From Phycisphaerae bacterium (GTDB lineage: Bacteria > Planctomycetota > Phycisphaerae > Sedimentisphaerales > SM23-30): a DNA stretch of 64,000 nucleotides. Of this stretch, positions 23,663 to 32,421 are shown piece after piece. The first letter of the stretch is position 1. Every line of letters starts with the position of its first letter. The translations under genes were made by a program, and so were the position numbers. The notes beneath the pieces are model-generated. The model did not search any database. It was not told the origin of the DNA and saw only the letters and a list, made by a program, of their open reading frames with translations. The stretch spans positions 1 through 64,000 of the forward strand of contig JAEIOG010000001.1 of assembly GCA_016342495.1 (NCBI GenBank), given 5' to 3'.

Positions 23663-23770
23663 TAGGGAACATCGAAAATTCAATTTCGTCTAAGAGCGAG
23701 CACTACGCGTGCGGGAGGCATATTTTTCCTGCTGAACTGCGGAACGAAAAACCGCGAATATTTACAATTA
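23663..23770 (+). repeat. TTAGGGAAC...CCGCGAATAT repeat, copy 1
   Basis: The right half (CTGCTGAACTGCGGAACGAA, then AAACCGCGAATAT) matches 37769-37799 with few changes, and the left half (TTAGGGAAC, ATTTC) aligns with 37718-37745. The spacing is nearly conserved, so these are diverged copies of one element of about 100 bases. Confidence 0.55.
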
Positions 23771-24097
23771 GATTTCGAAGTCAAGTGCGCAATAAAATGC
23801 CATTATTACTATAGGGAATCATAGCTATTTTACGTTCAATTTAAAGAAACGTTTTTCTATACAAGCACAGGTGAGACGGTCAAGTGACAGGGGTTTTAAA
23901 GACAAGCCCACAGGTTATTTAACAAATAAATGCTATGACATTTGCCATATTAACAGTGTGTGTTTACGCAGAAAGCTCAAGCAGGCTCGATAGCTAAAAT
24001 GTTTAAAATATAGCTAATGAGGCATGGGGCCAGGTCAGGCGATGACGGATCGAGTCCAGAAGAAACGTAATTATTACATCGTGGTGTTTTGAAGTAG

Positions 24098-24119
24098 GCT
24101 CCAACCAATAGTTGGAGCC
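24098..24119 (-). terminator. Hairpin after the zinc-ribbon gene, possible terminator
   Basis: A perfect 9-bp stem GGCTCCAAC/GTTGGAGCC with a 4-base loop lies 18 bases after the stop codon. No strong T run follows on the minus strand, so termination is only suggested. Confidence 0.45.
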
Positions 24120-24136
24120 AATTTGAGTTATTTTGA

Positions 24137-24568
24137 TCAATACCACACAGTCATTATAAGATGCGGCTCGCTTCTTTTGCCCATTAGCCCGATAGTCATA
24201 TTAGTGAACTTAACTTCGATACCAGGGTGTTTGTCAATCCATTCGTCAATGTGGTCATCCATATACTCAATAGCGGTATCACTGAGAACGGAATGGAAGG
24301 TTTTGACACGGGTAGCGCCGGTGCCATCGGAGTTAAGTGGACGGTTAAATTTACGATCTTTGACTTTGTTACTGGAACTACCACCAAATGCGGTAATCGA
24401 AGGGGCAGAAGTAGAATCGTTATCCTGACCTTCAAGTTCAATAGCAAAATCAGTAGAAGCAGGGACTTTGCCGGGGTATTTGCAGCGGGGACATTGCAAT
24501 AATTCTCCGGTCATAGATTCTGGCGCTTCCATAGCTTCATCACATTGGGTACATCGAAACTGAATCAT
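24137..24568 (-). CDS. Zinc-ribbon protein of unknown function
   Basis: A 143-residue cytoplasmic protein. The start has AGGAG 6 bases upstream. The N-terminus is a zinc ribbon with two CxxC knuckles, FRCTQCDE and LQCPRCKY, followed by a low-complexity Ser/Asp/Gly linker (residues 45-80). The C-terminal 50 residues form a compact charged segment (IEYMDDHIDEWIDKHPGIEVKF, then TVWY at the end). Proteins with such an N-terminal ribbon are frequent in planctomycetes. I do not recognise the C-terminal domain. It is divergent from the HzsA-like gene and separated from it by a MITE-like element. Confidence 0.7.
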   Translation of the reverse strand: MIQFRCTQCDEAMEAPESMTGELLQCPRCKYPGKVPASTDFAIELEGQDNDSTSAPSITAFGGSSSNKVKDRKFNRPLNSDGTGATRVKTFHSVLSDTAIEYMDDHIDEWIDKHPGIEVKFTNMTIGLMGKRSEPHLIMTVWY

Positions 24569-24949
24569 ACATAACTCCTAAATACAAAAAGATCTATAAG
24601 AACTGCAAAAGACACTGAATTAAGGGACTTATCGAATACTGTACAGGCAACTGGTAGTTTCAGCAAATTAAAGATACGAAAAAAAAGAATACATTTTTTA
24701 CAAAATATACGGAATAGAGGACATTACCTAATAGGATAATTTATTCAAAAAACTCTCGAGCGATAAACATTACAGACTAAATATCAAACAAAAGCAAGGC
24801 TTTAATAAGGTCAAATATACCAATCAGATAGTGTTTTGTCAATATTACATAATAATGGATTTTGTTCTAAATAGGAAACTTGAATTTATATAACAATTTT
24901 TTTAGGTTTTTTATCGTAATGAGTATCGAATATCATTATCATATAATCT

Positions 24950-25063
24950 ACTCAAACTGGCCAAGAATCAGTTTGAAAGTTAAAAACTAACAGTTAAAAG
25001 TGCAAAGATTGCTTAAATCTTTATTATAAATGTATTTACAGATAATGTCCGGTCAGTTTGAGT
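24950..25063 (+). repeat. MITE-like element, copy 1
   Basis: The 114-bp element starts ACTCAAACTGGCC and ends GGTCAGTTTGAGT, inverted repeats of 13 bases with one mismatch. Inside is a direct-repeat-like stretch AATCAGTTTGAAAGTTAAAA then ACTAACAGTTAAAAGTG that recurs at 33394-33430 in the second copy. It encodes nothing. Confidence 0.65.
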
Positions 25064-25085
25064 AAATAAATTAAATAAAACTTTT

Positions 25086-25114
25086 CTGACATAAACTTCA
25101 GGCGTTCATAAAAG
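25086..25114 (+). promoter_or_regulatory. Possible promoter of the HzsA-like gene
   Basis: CTGACA and TAAAAG are separated by 17 bases, giving a start about 18 bases before the ATG at 25139, with GGAG at 25127-25130. The -10 match is weak. Confidence 0.3.
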
Positions 25115-25138
25115 ACACATCACAATGGAGATAATTAT

Positions 25139-28100
25139 ATGAAAACCCTCACGTGCAAACTATTGTTATTTTTTTCGGTTTTAACGATTGCATTACCCTG
25201 CTATGGTGCTGTAACAGGTGTAAAACAAGGAAAATGGTACAAAAGCCCAACATTTAAAGAACAAAACCTTTCTGTCATCCATATTGATCCGGGAAAAATC
25301 GATCTGAACGCAAAAACTGAAGACGGAAAAGCATTCTGGACTAAAAGGTCCGAATGGCGTGACAAACAAATATATAGTCTGGTAGGTGGTGATTTTGGAG
25401 ACGGCTGTGCTGTATATTTATACCGCACACTTGATGTTGCAAAAATGGTCAATGTGAATTTTGGTATCGGCAGTGACGATGGTTTTGCTTTCTGGCTGGA
25501 TGGCAAACAATTAGAAATGAGAGACGTACCTCGCAGCTGCAGTCCAAATTCCGACACTCTTAAAGCAAAATTAACTCCAGGCAAACATGAAATCATATTC
25601 AAGATTCAAAATGGTGCTGGGGGGGCAGGTTTCTGGTATGATATCAGTGTTGACTATGGCAAGTTTGGAGACGCGATTGAAAGACTAGATAATATTAATG
25701 TCGAAGCATTGCAACTGGCGATTGAAGACATGAATAAAAAATGGCCAGACAAATACAAAGATGGCCAGAAATATCTGGCGACGATAAAAGCCTGTGAGAG
25801 CAAAATCCCTGAATTAAAAGAAAGAATGATAGACCAAGACGCAAAAGCACTTAAAGAAGCTGAAGGTATTATCGAAACCTGCCGAAAGGCAATGCTGAGC
25901 AATCCTTTGCTGGATGATCAGAAATTGATTCTTATTAAACACAATGTTAAAAATGCCAGAGGCGCTGTAGGGGCAGCTATTGGTTTGCCACAAAACTGGC
26001 TAAGTAACAGTGCAATAGATGGTAAAGGCCGAGATATTGAAATCGTTACGATAGACGACATCCAAGGAAAGGCTAAAGTTGAGACTCTGTATAAACCCAC
26101 AGGCGGGAAGCTATTGACCGATATTGATATTAACTGGGATGGCGATAAAATCATGTTCTCGATGATGCGGGACAGTGACAATCTCTGGCAGCTTTGGGAA
26201 ATGGGGCTAAATGATAAAGAGCCAAAATCAATCAAGACTATCGACTATGCCGACGTGGATAATTATGATTCATGTTATCTGCCCGATGGTGATATTGTAT
26301 TTACATCGACAGCACCATTTACCGGCGTGCCTTGTATCAGCGGCGGAGCACCTTGTGCTAATCTATATCGTTTATTCCGTAAAACCGGTGAAGTTCGCCG
26401 TTTGACATTTGAGCAGGACCATGACTGGACTCCAACAGTTTTGAATAATGGACGTATCCTGTATCAGCGTTGGGAATATACTGATACCTCACATTATTTT
26501 ACCCGTTTGACGTTCCACAGTAATCCAGATGGCACAGAACAGATGGAATATTTTGGCAGTAATTCTTATTTTCCTAATTCATTTTTCTATGCCCGTCCAA
26601 TACCAGCCAGTGCCGGCAGTGAACATAGCGGCAAAGTTGTAGGAATAGCAACAGGCCATCATGGGATAGCACGTTCGGGACGTATATTGATAATGGATCC
26701 AGCCAAAGGCAGACGTGAGAACAGTCCGGTTGTTCAGGAGATACCTGGCAGAGGCAAAGTTGTAGAAGCGACTATTGCTGACGAGTTGGTTAATGGCGTT
26801 TGGCCACAGTTTTTGCATCCATATCCATTAAATGAAAACTATTACCTGGCAACGGCCAAGATGTCATCGAATTCTCTATGGGGGATTTACCTGGTTGATA
26901 CTTTCGACAATATGACCTTAATCAAGGAAATGGATGATGCAGCATTACTGGAACCTATGGTATTAAAAGCAACCCCAAGGCCACCAGTTATACCTGATAA
27001 GACTATTCAGGATAAAGATAAGGCGACTGTTTATATCGCGGATATTTATGAGGGACCAGGGCTAAAAGGTATTCCTAAAGGAACAGTCAAAAATATTCGC
27101 ATCTACGCATATCATTATGCATATTACAATAATGGCAGTCACAATTCCCTTGGTACCGAAACTGGCTGGGATGTAAAGCGTGTATATGGCACAGTTCCGG
27201 TTTATGCAGATGGCTCAGCTAAATTTGAGATTCCTGCTAATGTACCAATATCACTGATGCCTCTGGATGAAAATGGTCAGGCATTGCAGGTAATGCAGTC
27301 ATGGATTGTAGGTAAGCGTGGAGAATTCGTATCTTGTATTGGTTGTCATGAACCACAAAATACCGCCCCGCCACGCGGCAGGCAGATGGCATCACGTAAA
27401 GGGATAGCCGCGATTGAGCCCTGGGATGAACGCCCGGTTCGGCCAATCAGTTATCGTTTAGATGTTCAACCTGTAATGGATAAATATTGTGTAGGCTGCC
27501 ACAATGGAAGTAAAAAAGACAGGCCTGTTTTTGTTGGTCCGGGTAAAGAAGTAAGCTATCCTCAGGATGAATCATATCTGAGTCTGCATCCATATGTTCG
27601 CAGGCCTGGACCTGAAACTGACTACCACATGAAAAAGCCAATGGAGTATCATTCATCAACAAGTGAATTGATTCAGATGCTGGAAAAAGGTCATCACAAT
27701 GTCAAGTTAGACAAACAGGCGATGGTGACTTTATGTGCCTGGGCTGAGCTGAACGCTCCTTATCATGGTCGCTGGAGTCCACCGTTATATAAAGGAATTG
27801 ATCAGGTCAAAGCTCGTGTTGAACTGAATAAGCTATATGCCAAGAATGATGATGATCCTGAAAATGAATATGCAGTGGCGATTGCCAAGCTGGGTTCATC
27901 GCCTAAGCCTGAATTCATCAAACCTGTGAAAAAAGCAGTAAAGCTCCCTGCGATAGAAGTCGAAGGCTGGCCATTTGATGAAGCAAAAGCTAAAGCCAAA
28001 CAGAATAAAGAGCCACAGGTAATTGACCTTGGCAATGGCTTAAGCTTGAAGATGGTTTATGTTCCTGCTGGTGAGTTTGTGATGGGGACAGTAAAGGGCC

Positions 28101-28804
28101 CTGCTGATGAGACATTGAAAGCTGCCAAGATCGGTAAAGGGTTCTGGATGGCAACATGTGAAATTAGCAATGCTCAGTATAATCTGTTTGATCCTAGTCA
28201 TGACAGCCGCTTTATTGATCAGCAATGGAAAGATCATACTACACCGGGTTACGCAGCGAACCTGCCAGGTCAGCCTGTGATTCGTGTTACATATAATCAG
28301 GCTGTTGAATATTGTAACTGGCTAAGTCAGAAAACCGGCAAGAAGTTCGCCATCCCAACTGAAGCACAATGGGAATGGGCATGCAGAGCTGGCTCAGCTG
28401 ATGCAATGAGCTTTGGCGATGTCAATAGCGACTTCGGTAAATACGCTAATCTGGCCGACGTGCAGTTGAAAAAGATGGCCGTCATTGGAGTTAATCCTCA
28501 ACCAGTGCGTAACCCTAACCGTTTGATGGATTTCATACCTAAGATTGAATCTGTCAATGACAATAATATGCTGGTCAGCGGCATAGGTCAATATACACCT
28601 AATGCATGGGGATTATTTGATATGCATGGCAATGTTTCAGAATGGACCAGTTCTGACTTTGATAGCAATAGCGGCAGAAAAGTTGTACGCGGCGGTTCAT
28701 GGCGTGACCGGCCAAAACGTGCGACCAGTTCGTTCCGTCTGGGCTATCAGCCATACCAGCCAATATTTAATACAGGTATCCGGGTAATAATGCTGGATGA
28801 CTAA
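25139..28804 (+). CDS. Large secreted HzsA-like multiheme/SUMF1 fusion protein
   Basis: A 1221-residue exported protein. Order: signal peptide (LLLFFSVLTIALPCYGA); a PA14-like N-domain (IGSDDGFAFWLDGKQL near residue 118); a helical linker around 190-250; a beta-propeller-like region related to the hydrazine synthase alpha subunit (VFTSTAPFTGVPCISGG, TFEQDHDWTPTVLNNGRILYQRWEY); two haem c sites, C733IGCH and C784VGCH; and a C-terminal SUMF1/FGE-like domain from about residue 960 (MVYVPAGEFVMGT, FAIPTEAQWEWACRAG, GNVSEWTSS, VVRGGSWRD). The two cysteines used by true formylglycine-generating enzyme in the RGGS region are absent. The architecture is widespread in planctomycetes; the substrate is unknown. 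Confidence 0.85.
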   Translation: MKTLTCKLLLFFSVLTIALPCYGAVTGVKQGKWYKSPTFKEQNLSVIHIDPGKIDLNAKTEDGKAFWTKRSEWRDKQIYSLVGGDFGDGCAVYLYRTLDVAKMVNVNFGIGSDDGFAFWLDGKQLEMRDVPRSCSPNSDTLKAKLTPGKHEIIFKIQNGAGGAGFWYDISVDYGKFGDAIERLDNINVEALQLAIEDMNKKWPDKYKDGQKYLATIKACESKIPELKERMIDQDAKALKEAEGIIETCRKAMLSNPLLDDQKLILIKHNVKNARGAVGAAIGLPQNWLSNSAIDGKGRDIEIVTIDDIQGKAKVETLYKPTGGKLLTDIDINWDGDKIMFSMMRDSDNLWQLWEMGLNDKEPKSIKTIDYADVDNYDSCYLPDGDIVFTSTAPFTGVPCISGGAPCANLYRLFRKTGEVRRLTFEQDHDWTPTVLNNGRILYQRWEYTDTSHYFTRLTFHSNPDGTEQMEYFGSNSYFPNSFFYARPIPASAGSEHSGKVVGIATGHHGIARSGRILIMDPAKGRRENSPVVQEIPGRGKVVEATIADELVNGVWPQFLHPYPLNENYYLATAKMSSNSLWGIYLVDTFDNMTLIKEMDDAALLEPMVLKATPRPPVIPDKTIQDKDKATVYIADIYEGPGLKGIPKGTVKNIRIYAYHYAYYNNGSHNSLGTETGWDVKRVYGTVPVYADGSAKFEIPANVPISLMPLDENGQALQVMQSWIVGKRGEFVSCIGCHEPQNTAPPRGRQMASRKGIAAIEPWDERPVRPISYRLDVQPVMDKYCVGCHNGSKKDRPVFVGPGKEVSYPQDESYLSLHPYVRRPGPETDYHMKKPMEYHSSTSELIQMLEKGHHNVKLDKQAMVTLCAWAELNAPYHGRWSPPLYKGIDQVKARVELNKLYAKNDDDPENEYAVAIAKLGSSPKPEFIKPVKKAVKLPAIEVEGWPFDEAKAKAKQNKEPQVIDLGNGLSLKMVYVPAGEFVMGTVKGPADETLKAAKIGKGFWMATCEISNAQYNLFDPSHDSRFIDQQWKDHTTPGYAANLPGQPVIRVTYNQAVEYCNWLSQKTGKKFAIPTEAQWEWACRAGSADAMSFGDVNSDFGKYANLADVQLKKMAVIGVNPQPVRNPNRLMDFIPKIESVNDNNMLVSGIGQYTPNAWGLFDMHGNVSEWTSSDFDSNSGRKVVRGGSWRDRPKRATSSFRLGYQPYQPIFNTGIRVIMLDD

Positions 28805-28829
28805 GTGATAAGTAACAATATAGAATTTC

Positions 28830-28858
28830 AAGGGTAGTCGATTTGTCTGCCCTTTTTT
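28830..28858 (+). terminator. Rho-independent terminator
   Basis: AAGGGTAG pairs with CTGCCCTT (one G-T) and is followed by TTTTAT. It lies 26 bases after the HzsA-like gene. Confidence 0.75.
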
Positions 28859-28991
28859 ATGCGCATAAGACAAAGTATGCCTGGTCTCTACGGGTTGGAT
28901 TGATGACACAAAGATTTTGGATTATTTTTTATTGGTTTGAGGGTTGATTTCGGTTACTATCAGCGGATATTAATGAAAGGTTTATGACGAT

Positions 28992-29606
28992 ATGAATTTT
29001 ATTGCTATTGATTTCGAGACAGCCAACGAGAGGCGTAACAGTGCCTGCTCGATCGGTATTGCCATTGTAAAAGATGGTGAGATTGTTGAGACTATTTCGG
29101 AATTTATCAGGCCACCGGAGCTTTATTTTAACCCGTTTAATGTCGGGATTCATGGGATAACAGCAAGCGATGTTGCTGACGCGATGACGTTTGATCAGCT
29201 TTGGGAAAAAATTGGCGGGATGTTTGCCAATAATAAAGTGATAGCTCACAATGCCAGTTTTGATATGAGCGTGATAAGATATGGTCTGGATGAATATGGG
29301 ATATGCTATCCAAGCTTTGACTATTATTGCACGCTGGTACTGGCTCGGCAGATTTGGCCAGAGATTTGCAGTCATCGTTTAAATGATATAGCGGATATGC
29401 TGGGCTTTGAATTCGAGCATCATGATGCACTGGAAGACGCGGTGGCCTGTGCGAAAGTGTTATTACAACAGGCAAAGCTGGCAGAAGCTGACAGCATTGA
29501 AGAATTAGCGGCCTGTTATAAGGTAAAGAAAGGTCGGATGTATGCCGGGGGCTATCAGCCAACGCGAGGGCCATCTGCCAGGGAAAAAGCTAACAAGAAA
29601 AAGTAA
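28992..29606 (+). CDS. DEDDh-type 3'-5' exonuclease (DnaQ-like)
   Basis: A 204-residue exonuclease of the DnaQ/RNase T superfamily, acting on single-stranded or mismatched DNA or RNA ends. Exo I is IAIDFETANERR (Asp7, Glu9), Exo II is IAHNASFDMSVI near residue 86, and Exo III with the catalytic His is HHDALEDAVACAKVL near 142-156. The C-terminal segment (GRMYAGGYQPTRGPS) resembles the tail of bacterial epsilon-like proteins used in repair. The 3' end overlaps the convergent histidine kinase gene by 17 bases. The start is the only ATG near the conserved strand. Confidence 0.88.
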   Translation: MNFIAIDFETANERRNSACSIGIAIVKDGEIVETISEFIRPPELYFNPFNVGIHGITASDVADAMTFDQLWEKIGGMFANNKVIAHNASFDMSVIRYGLDEYGICYPSFDYYCTLVLARQIWPEICSHRLNDIADMLGFEFEHHDALEDAVACAKVLLQQAKLAEADSIEELAACYKVKKGRMYAGGYQPTRGPSAREKANKKK

Positions 29607-30999
29607 CAGTAACATCGGTGCCGGTATCCGGGATGGATGTAATTTCAATATGGGCATTATGTCGTTCGGCAATTTTTTGGGCGATAGCCAGGCCCAGCCC
29701 TGAGCCACCGGTATTGCGGGATCGGGCTTTGTCGACACGATAGAAACGTTCGCATAGATGATCAAGATATTCTGCGGAGATATAGCCAGAATCGTGAAAG
29801 ATGACAGCGGTCTGTTTATCGGTTTTTTTTGTGGAAATGGTTACCGGGTGGCCTTCGGGGCCATAAAGCAAGGCATTATCGATAATATTGTAGAACATAC
29901 GATAAAGTTCATCTTCATAGCCCCTGAGAGAAATATCTGGCATGTCATTGATTTTAACCTGGTCAGTATTATGGCAGTTATTGATTTGCTGGGCGACCTG
30001 GCTTAAGATTGCGTTAAGTTTGATTTCGGTTGTTGCCGTTTTAATTTCGATATTATCCAGATGAGCTAAAGCCATCAACTGTTCGATGAGTTTTTCCATA
30101 CGGCTGATGTCTTCGAGCGATTCGGCGATGGCGGCCTGGTATTCCTGATTAGTTCTTTCACGAATCTGGGCGGTTTGCAAGGTGCTTTTGGCGACAGCTA
30201 AAGGAGTTCTCAATTCATGGGAAGCATCTGCGGAAAATTGTTTTTGCTGGATGATCGCCCTATCGAGCCGACTTAGCATATTTTTAACAGAATCGACGAA
30301 TACGTGCAATTCTGTGGGGATTTGCATCTCTTTGAGTAAGTCAGCAGACATATTATTAAGTGAGACTTTTTTTAATGCCTGAGAAGTTGTGTCAATCGGA
30401 GTCAGTAATCGGGGGACAATAACACCGGTAACAACAAAAGTAATCCCAATCATAATTGTACCTAAGATCAACATAAAGTTAATAATTTCTCCAGTTTCAT
30501 GTTCAACATCTCTATTGTTAATGCCAACGACAATATTAACATCTGGCAGTGTGGTTGAGGCATAGCAGGTAAAGCGATATACGTAGTCGTCCTGTTTCAA
30601 AGTAGTTTCGTAGTGTTGTTTCTTAGTTTTTTTAGCAGGAAGCTTAAACTGGTCAAGCCAATAGTTAAAAGTCTGATTGTCGGTCTGAGATATGGCTATG
30701 TTATCTTTCTGGTTATCCTGCCAAACAATGAACAAGATGGGTTTTTTAGAGCTAACCTGTTCGTACCGATTAACAGTTGAATCTTTTACCATGCGATTAA
30801 TAGCGTCATTTAACTGATTTTTCGGCAAATCCAGCAGGTTTTGGATATCCTGAGCAATGCCAGATATAATCTGGTCCTGACTGTCGAGTAAGACCTCTTT
30901 GCATTCTTTCAGCGAACCAAACAAGAAAATAGCGATAGCTAAAAGCTGTATAATAGTTACAGAGACTGTAATGCGTAAATGAAGTGAATTAAATTTCAT
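29590..30999 (-). CDS. Sensor histidine kinase
   Basis: A 469-residue membrane kinase. I start at the ATG ending at 30999 (MKFNSLHLRITV), 11 bases inside the regulator gene, with GGAG 10 bases upstream. Two transmembrane helices (residues about 9-27 and 165-190) bracket a periplasmic sensor with no recognised domain. A HAMP region follows, then HisKA with FSADASHELRTPLAVAK (phospho-His near residue 262) and an HATPase domain with NIIDNALLYGP (N box), DSGYISAEYL (G1) and GGSGLGLAI (G2). In the same operon as its regulator. Confidence 0.9.
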   Translation of the reverse strand: MKFNSLHLRITVSVTIIQLLAIAIFLFGSLKECKEVLLDSQDQIISGIAQDIQNLLDLPKNQLNDAINRMVKDSTVNRYEQVSSKKPILFIVWQDNQKDNIAISQTDNQTFNYWLDQFKLPAKKTKKQHYETTLKQDDYVYRFTCYASTTLPDVNIVVGINNRDVEHETGEIINFMLILGTIMIGITFVVTGVIVPRLLTPIDTTSQALKKVSLNNMSADLLKEMQIPTELHVFVDSVKNMLSRLDRAIIQQKQFSADASHELRTPLAVAKSTLQTAQIRERTNQEYQAAIAESLEDISRMEKLIEQLMALAHLDNIEIKTATTEIKLNAILSQVAQQINNCHNTDQVKINDMPDISLRGYEDELYRMFYNIIDNALLYGPEGHPVTISTKKTDKQTAVIFHDSGYISAEYLDHLCERFYRVDKARSRNTGGSGLGLAIAQKIAERHNAHIEITSIPDTGTDVTVTFSC

Positions 31000-31675
31000 C
31001 TTGATAAAGCTCCAGCATATAGCCACGGTTGCGCATGGTTTTAATGATTTTCAGATCGGTTACGGCATTAAATTTTTTCCTGATGGTCGAAACATAGACT
31101 TCAACGACATTAGAAAAAATTTCAGCGCCAAAATCATATAAATGTTCTTCGATTTCGGATTTAGAGATAATCTGGTTGGGTTTATGGGCTAAATATTCCA
31201 GTAAGCGATATTCCATCGCGGATAAATCTATAAGATGATTCTGAAATTTGACCTGCTGTTTATTGGTGTCGATGCAGATATCACCCATATTGATTAGCGG
31301 GTAAGGTTGGGCGTATGAACGGCGAATCAGAGCGCGGCATCGGGCGAGCAATTCCAGCATATCAAAGGGTTTAGTAAGATAGTCATCGCAGCCGAGGTCC
31401 AAACCATTAACAATGTCATCTCGGGAATCGCGAGCGGTCAGGAGCAGAATAGCAGTAGTTTTTTTCAGGTTTCGTACAGATTTTAAGATTTCCAGCCCAT
31501 CACAGCCCGGCAGCATAATATCCAGAATGAGCAAATCATAAGGATTGGATGTAGCTAAGAATTTACCTTCGGTGCCATCATTGGAAACATCGACAGCATA
31601 ACCAGCTTCTTCGGTTAAGACTTTGGCAATGTTTCTGGCTAATTTAATTTCATCTTCTACAATGAGGACTCGCAT
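30989..31675 (-). CDS. OmpR/PhoB-family response regulator
   Basis: A 228-residue DNA-binding regulator. The start is the ATG that overlaps the previous stop in TAATG; upstream codons of the open frame belong to the neighbour. The receiver has the acidic pair VEDE, the phospho-Asp in LLILDIMLPG (about residue 51), and the Lys of YLTKPFDMLE. The winged-helix C-domain reads MEYRLLEYLAHKPNQIISKS and VEVYVSTIRKKFN, then TMRNRGYML. Partner of the kinase that follows. The operon also carries two membrane-lipid genes, so it may respond to envelope state; this is inference from context. Confidence 0.92.
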   Translation of the reverse strand: MRVLIVEDEIKLARNIAKVLTEEAGYAVDVSNDGTEGKFLATSNPYDLLILDIMLPGCDGLEILKSVRNLKKTTAILLLTARDSRDDIVNGLDLGCDDYLTKPFDMLELLARCRALIRRSYAQPYPLINMGDICIDTNKQQVKFQNHLIDLSAMEYRLLEYLAHKPNQIISKSEIEEHLYDFGAEIFSNVVEVYVSTIRKKFNAVTDLKIIKTMRNRGYMLELYQDEI

Positions 31676-32421
31676 TATGGTCTTTCTGATGCAATAATTA
31701 GTGTTTCGTCGCACGGCTGATTATAACGACATTGTTTAACAGATGGTGCCTTATAACAAATCACCCAAAGAACAATAATGACTATTGTTATTTCAATAGA
31801 CATAATCAAAAGATCAACAATATAAAATGGCCATCCAAAGTTTGAAATATCCTCAAAACCTTCCGATAACAATAAAACAATAAACATTGTAAAAATCAAA
31901 GGAAGTTCTTTGCGTAACCAGAGCAATCGCAACGGCAAAGCCAATTCCGGTTGACAGCGAACAACATCAGACAAACGCGGGAAAAAACACGGGATAGAAT
32001 TTTCATAATCAAGATATTCCTGACTAAATTTAATTATAAGATGATTACGTTCCAGGTGAATTTGTGGCCAATACCACAAAACATAAAAAATAATATATAT
32101 TGGAACCATCCAGATGGTTGTCAAAGCGGTAACCAATCCCAAACCAATAAGGAAGCTCCCCAAATACATCGGATTGCGAACCAGTGCATAGGGGCCGGAT
32201 TTGACCAGGGTGTTATGGCTCTTAAGCCACTGGGTTTTATAACCACGGGCAGATATGCGGACAACAATACCTGAAATTAAGGCCGCAAAGCCAAGGCAAT
32301 CCAATAAACAGCTGAACCAATACTCATGACCTATTTCTTTGTCAATACGATTCCAAACCACAAATCCAGCAGCTAAAATAGCGATAAAGCCATTCAGTTT
32401 GATACTTCTTCTTTTTCTCAT
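31675..32421 (-). CDS. Isoprenylcysteine carboxyl methyltransferase-like membrane protein
   Basis: A 248-residue integral membrane protein of the ICMT/PEMT superfamily. The diagnostic SAM-side motif GPYALVRNPMYLGSFLIGLG lies near residues 76-95, followed by LERNHLIIKFSQEYLDYENS near 123-142. About five hydrophobic helices are seen, with the last pair after residue 175 as an extension not found in the smallest family members. It overlaps the lipid kinase by four bases and the regulator by one, so all are co-translated. Bacterial members act on small thiols, lipids or unknown targets; no CaaX protein is known here. Confidence 0.82.
   Translation of the reverse strand: MRKRRSIKLNGFIAILAAGFVVWNRIDKEIGHEYWFSCLLDCLGFAALISGIVVRISARGYKTQWLKSHNTLVKSGPYALVRNPMYLGSFLIGLGLVTALTTIWMVPIYIIFYVLWYWPQIHLERNHLIIKFSQEYLDYENSIPCFFPRLSDVVRCQPELALPLRLLWLRKELPLIFTMFIVLLLSEGFEDISNFGWPFYIVDLLIMSIEITIVIIVLWVICYKAPSVKQCRYNQPCDETLIIASERP

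Larger units (their letters stand above)
23637..24136. other. Intergenic region with a dispersed repeat
   Basis: About 500 bases without a gene. It holds a repeat copy at 23663-23770, a hairpin at 24098-24119, and presumably the promoter of the PL8 gene. No RNA gene was recognised. Confidence 0.5.
24569..25138. other. Divergent intergenic region
   Basis: A 570-base AT-rich spacer between divergent genes. It contains the MITE-like element at 24950-25063 and a possible plus-strand promoter at 25086-25114. I see no further gene. Confidence 0.5.

Noticed and set aside
28929-29375. 148-codon minus frame opposite the exonuclease
   Set aside because: The exonuclease motifs on plus are strong; the minus frame has no recognised domain.
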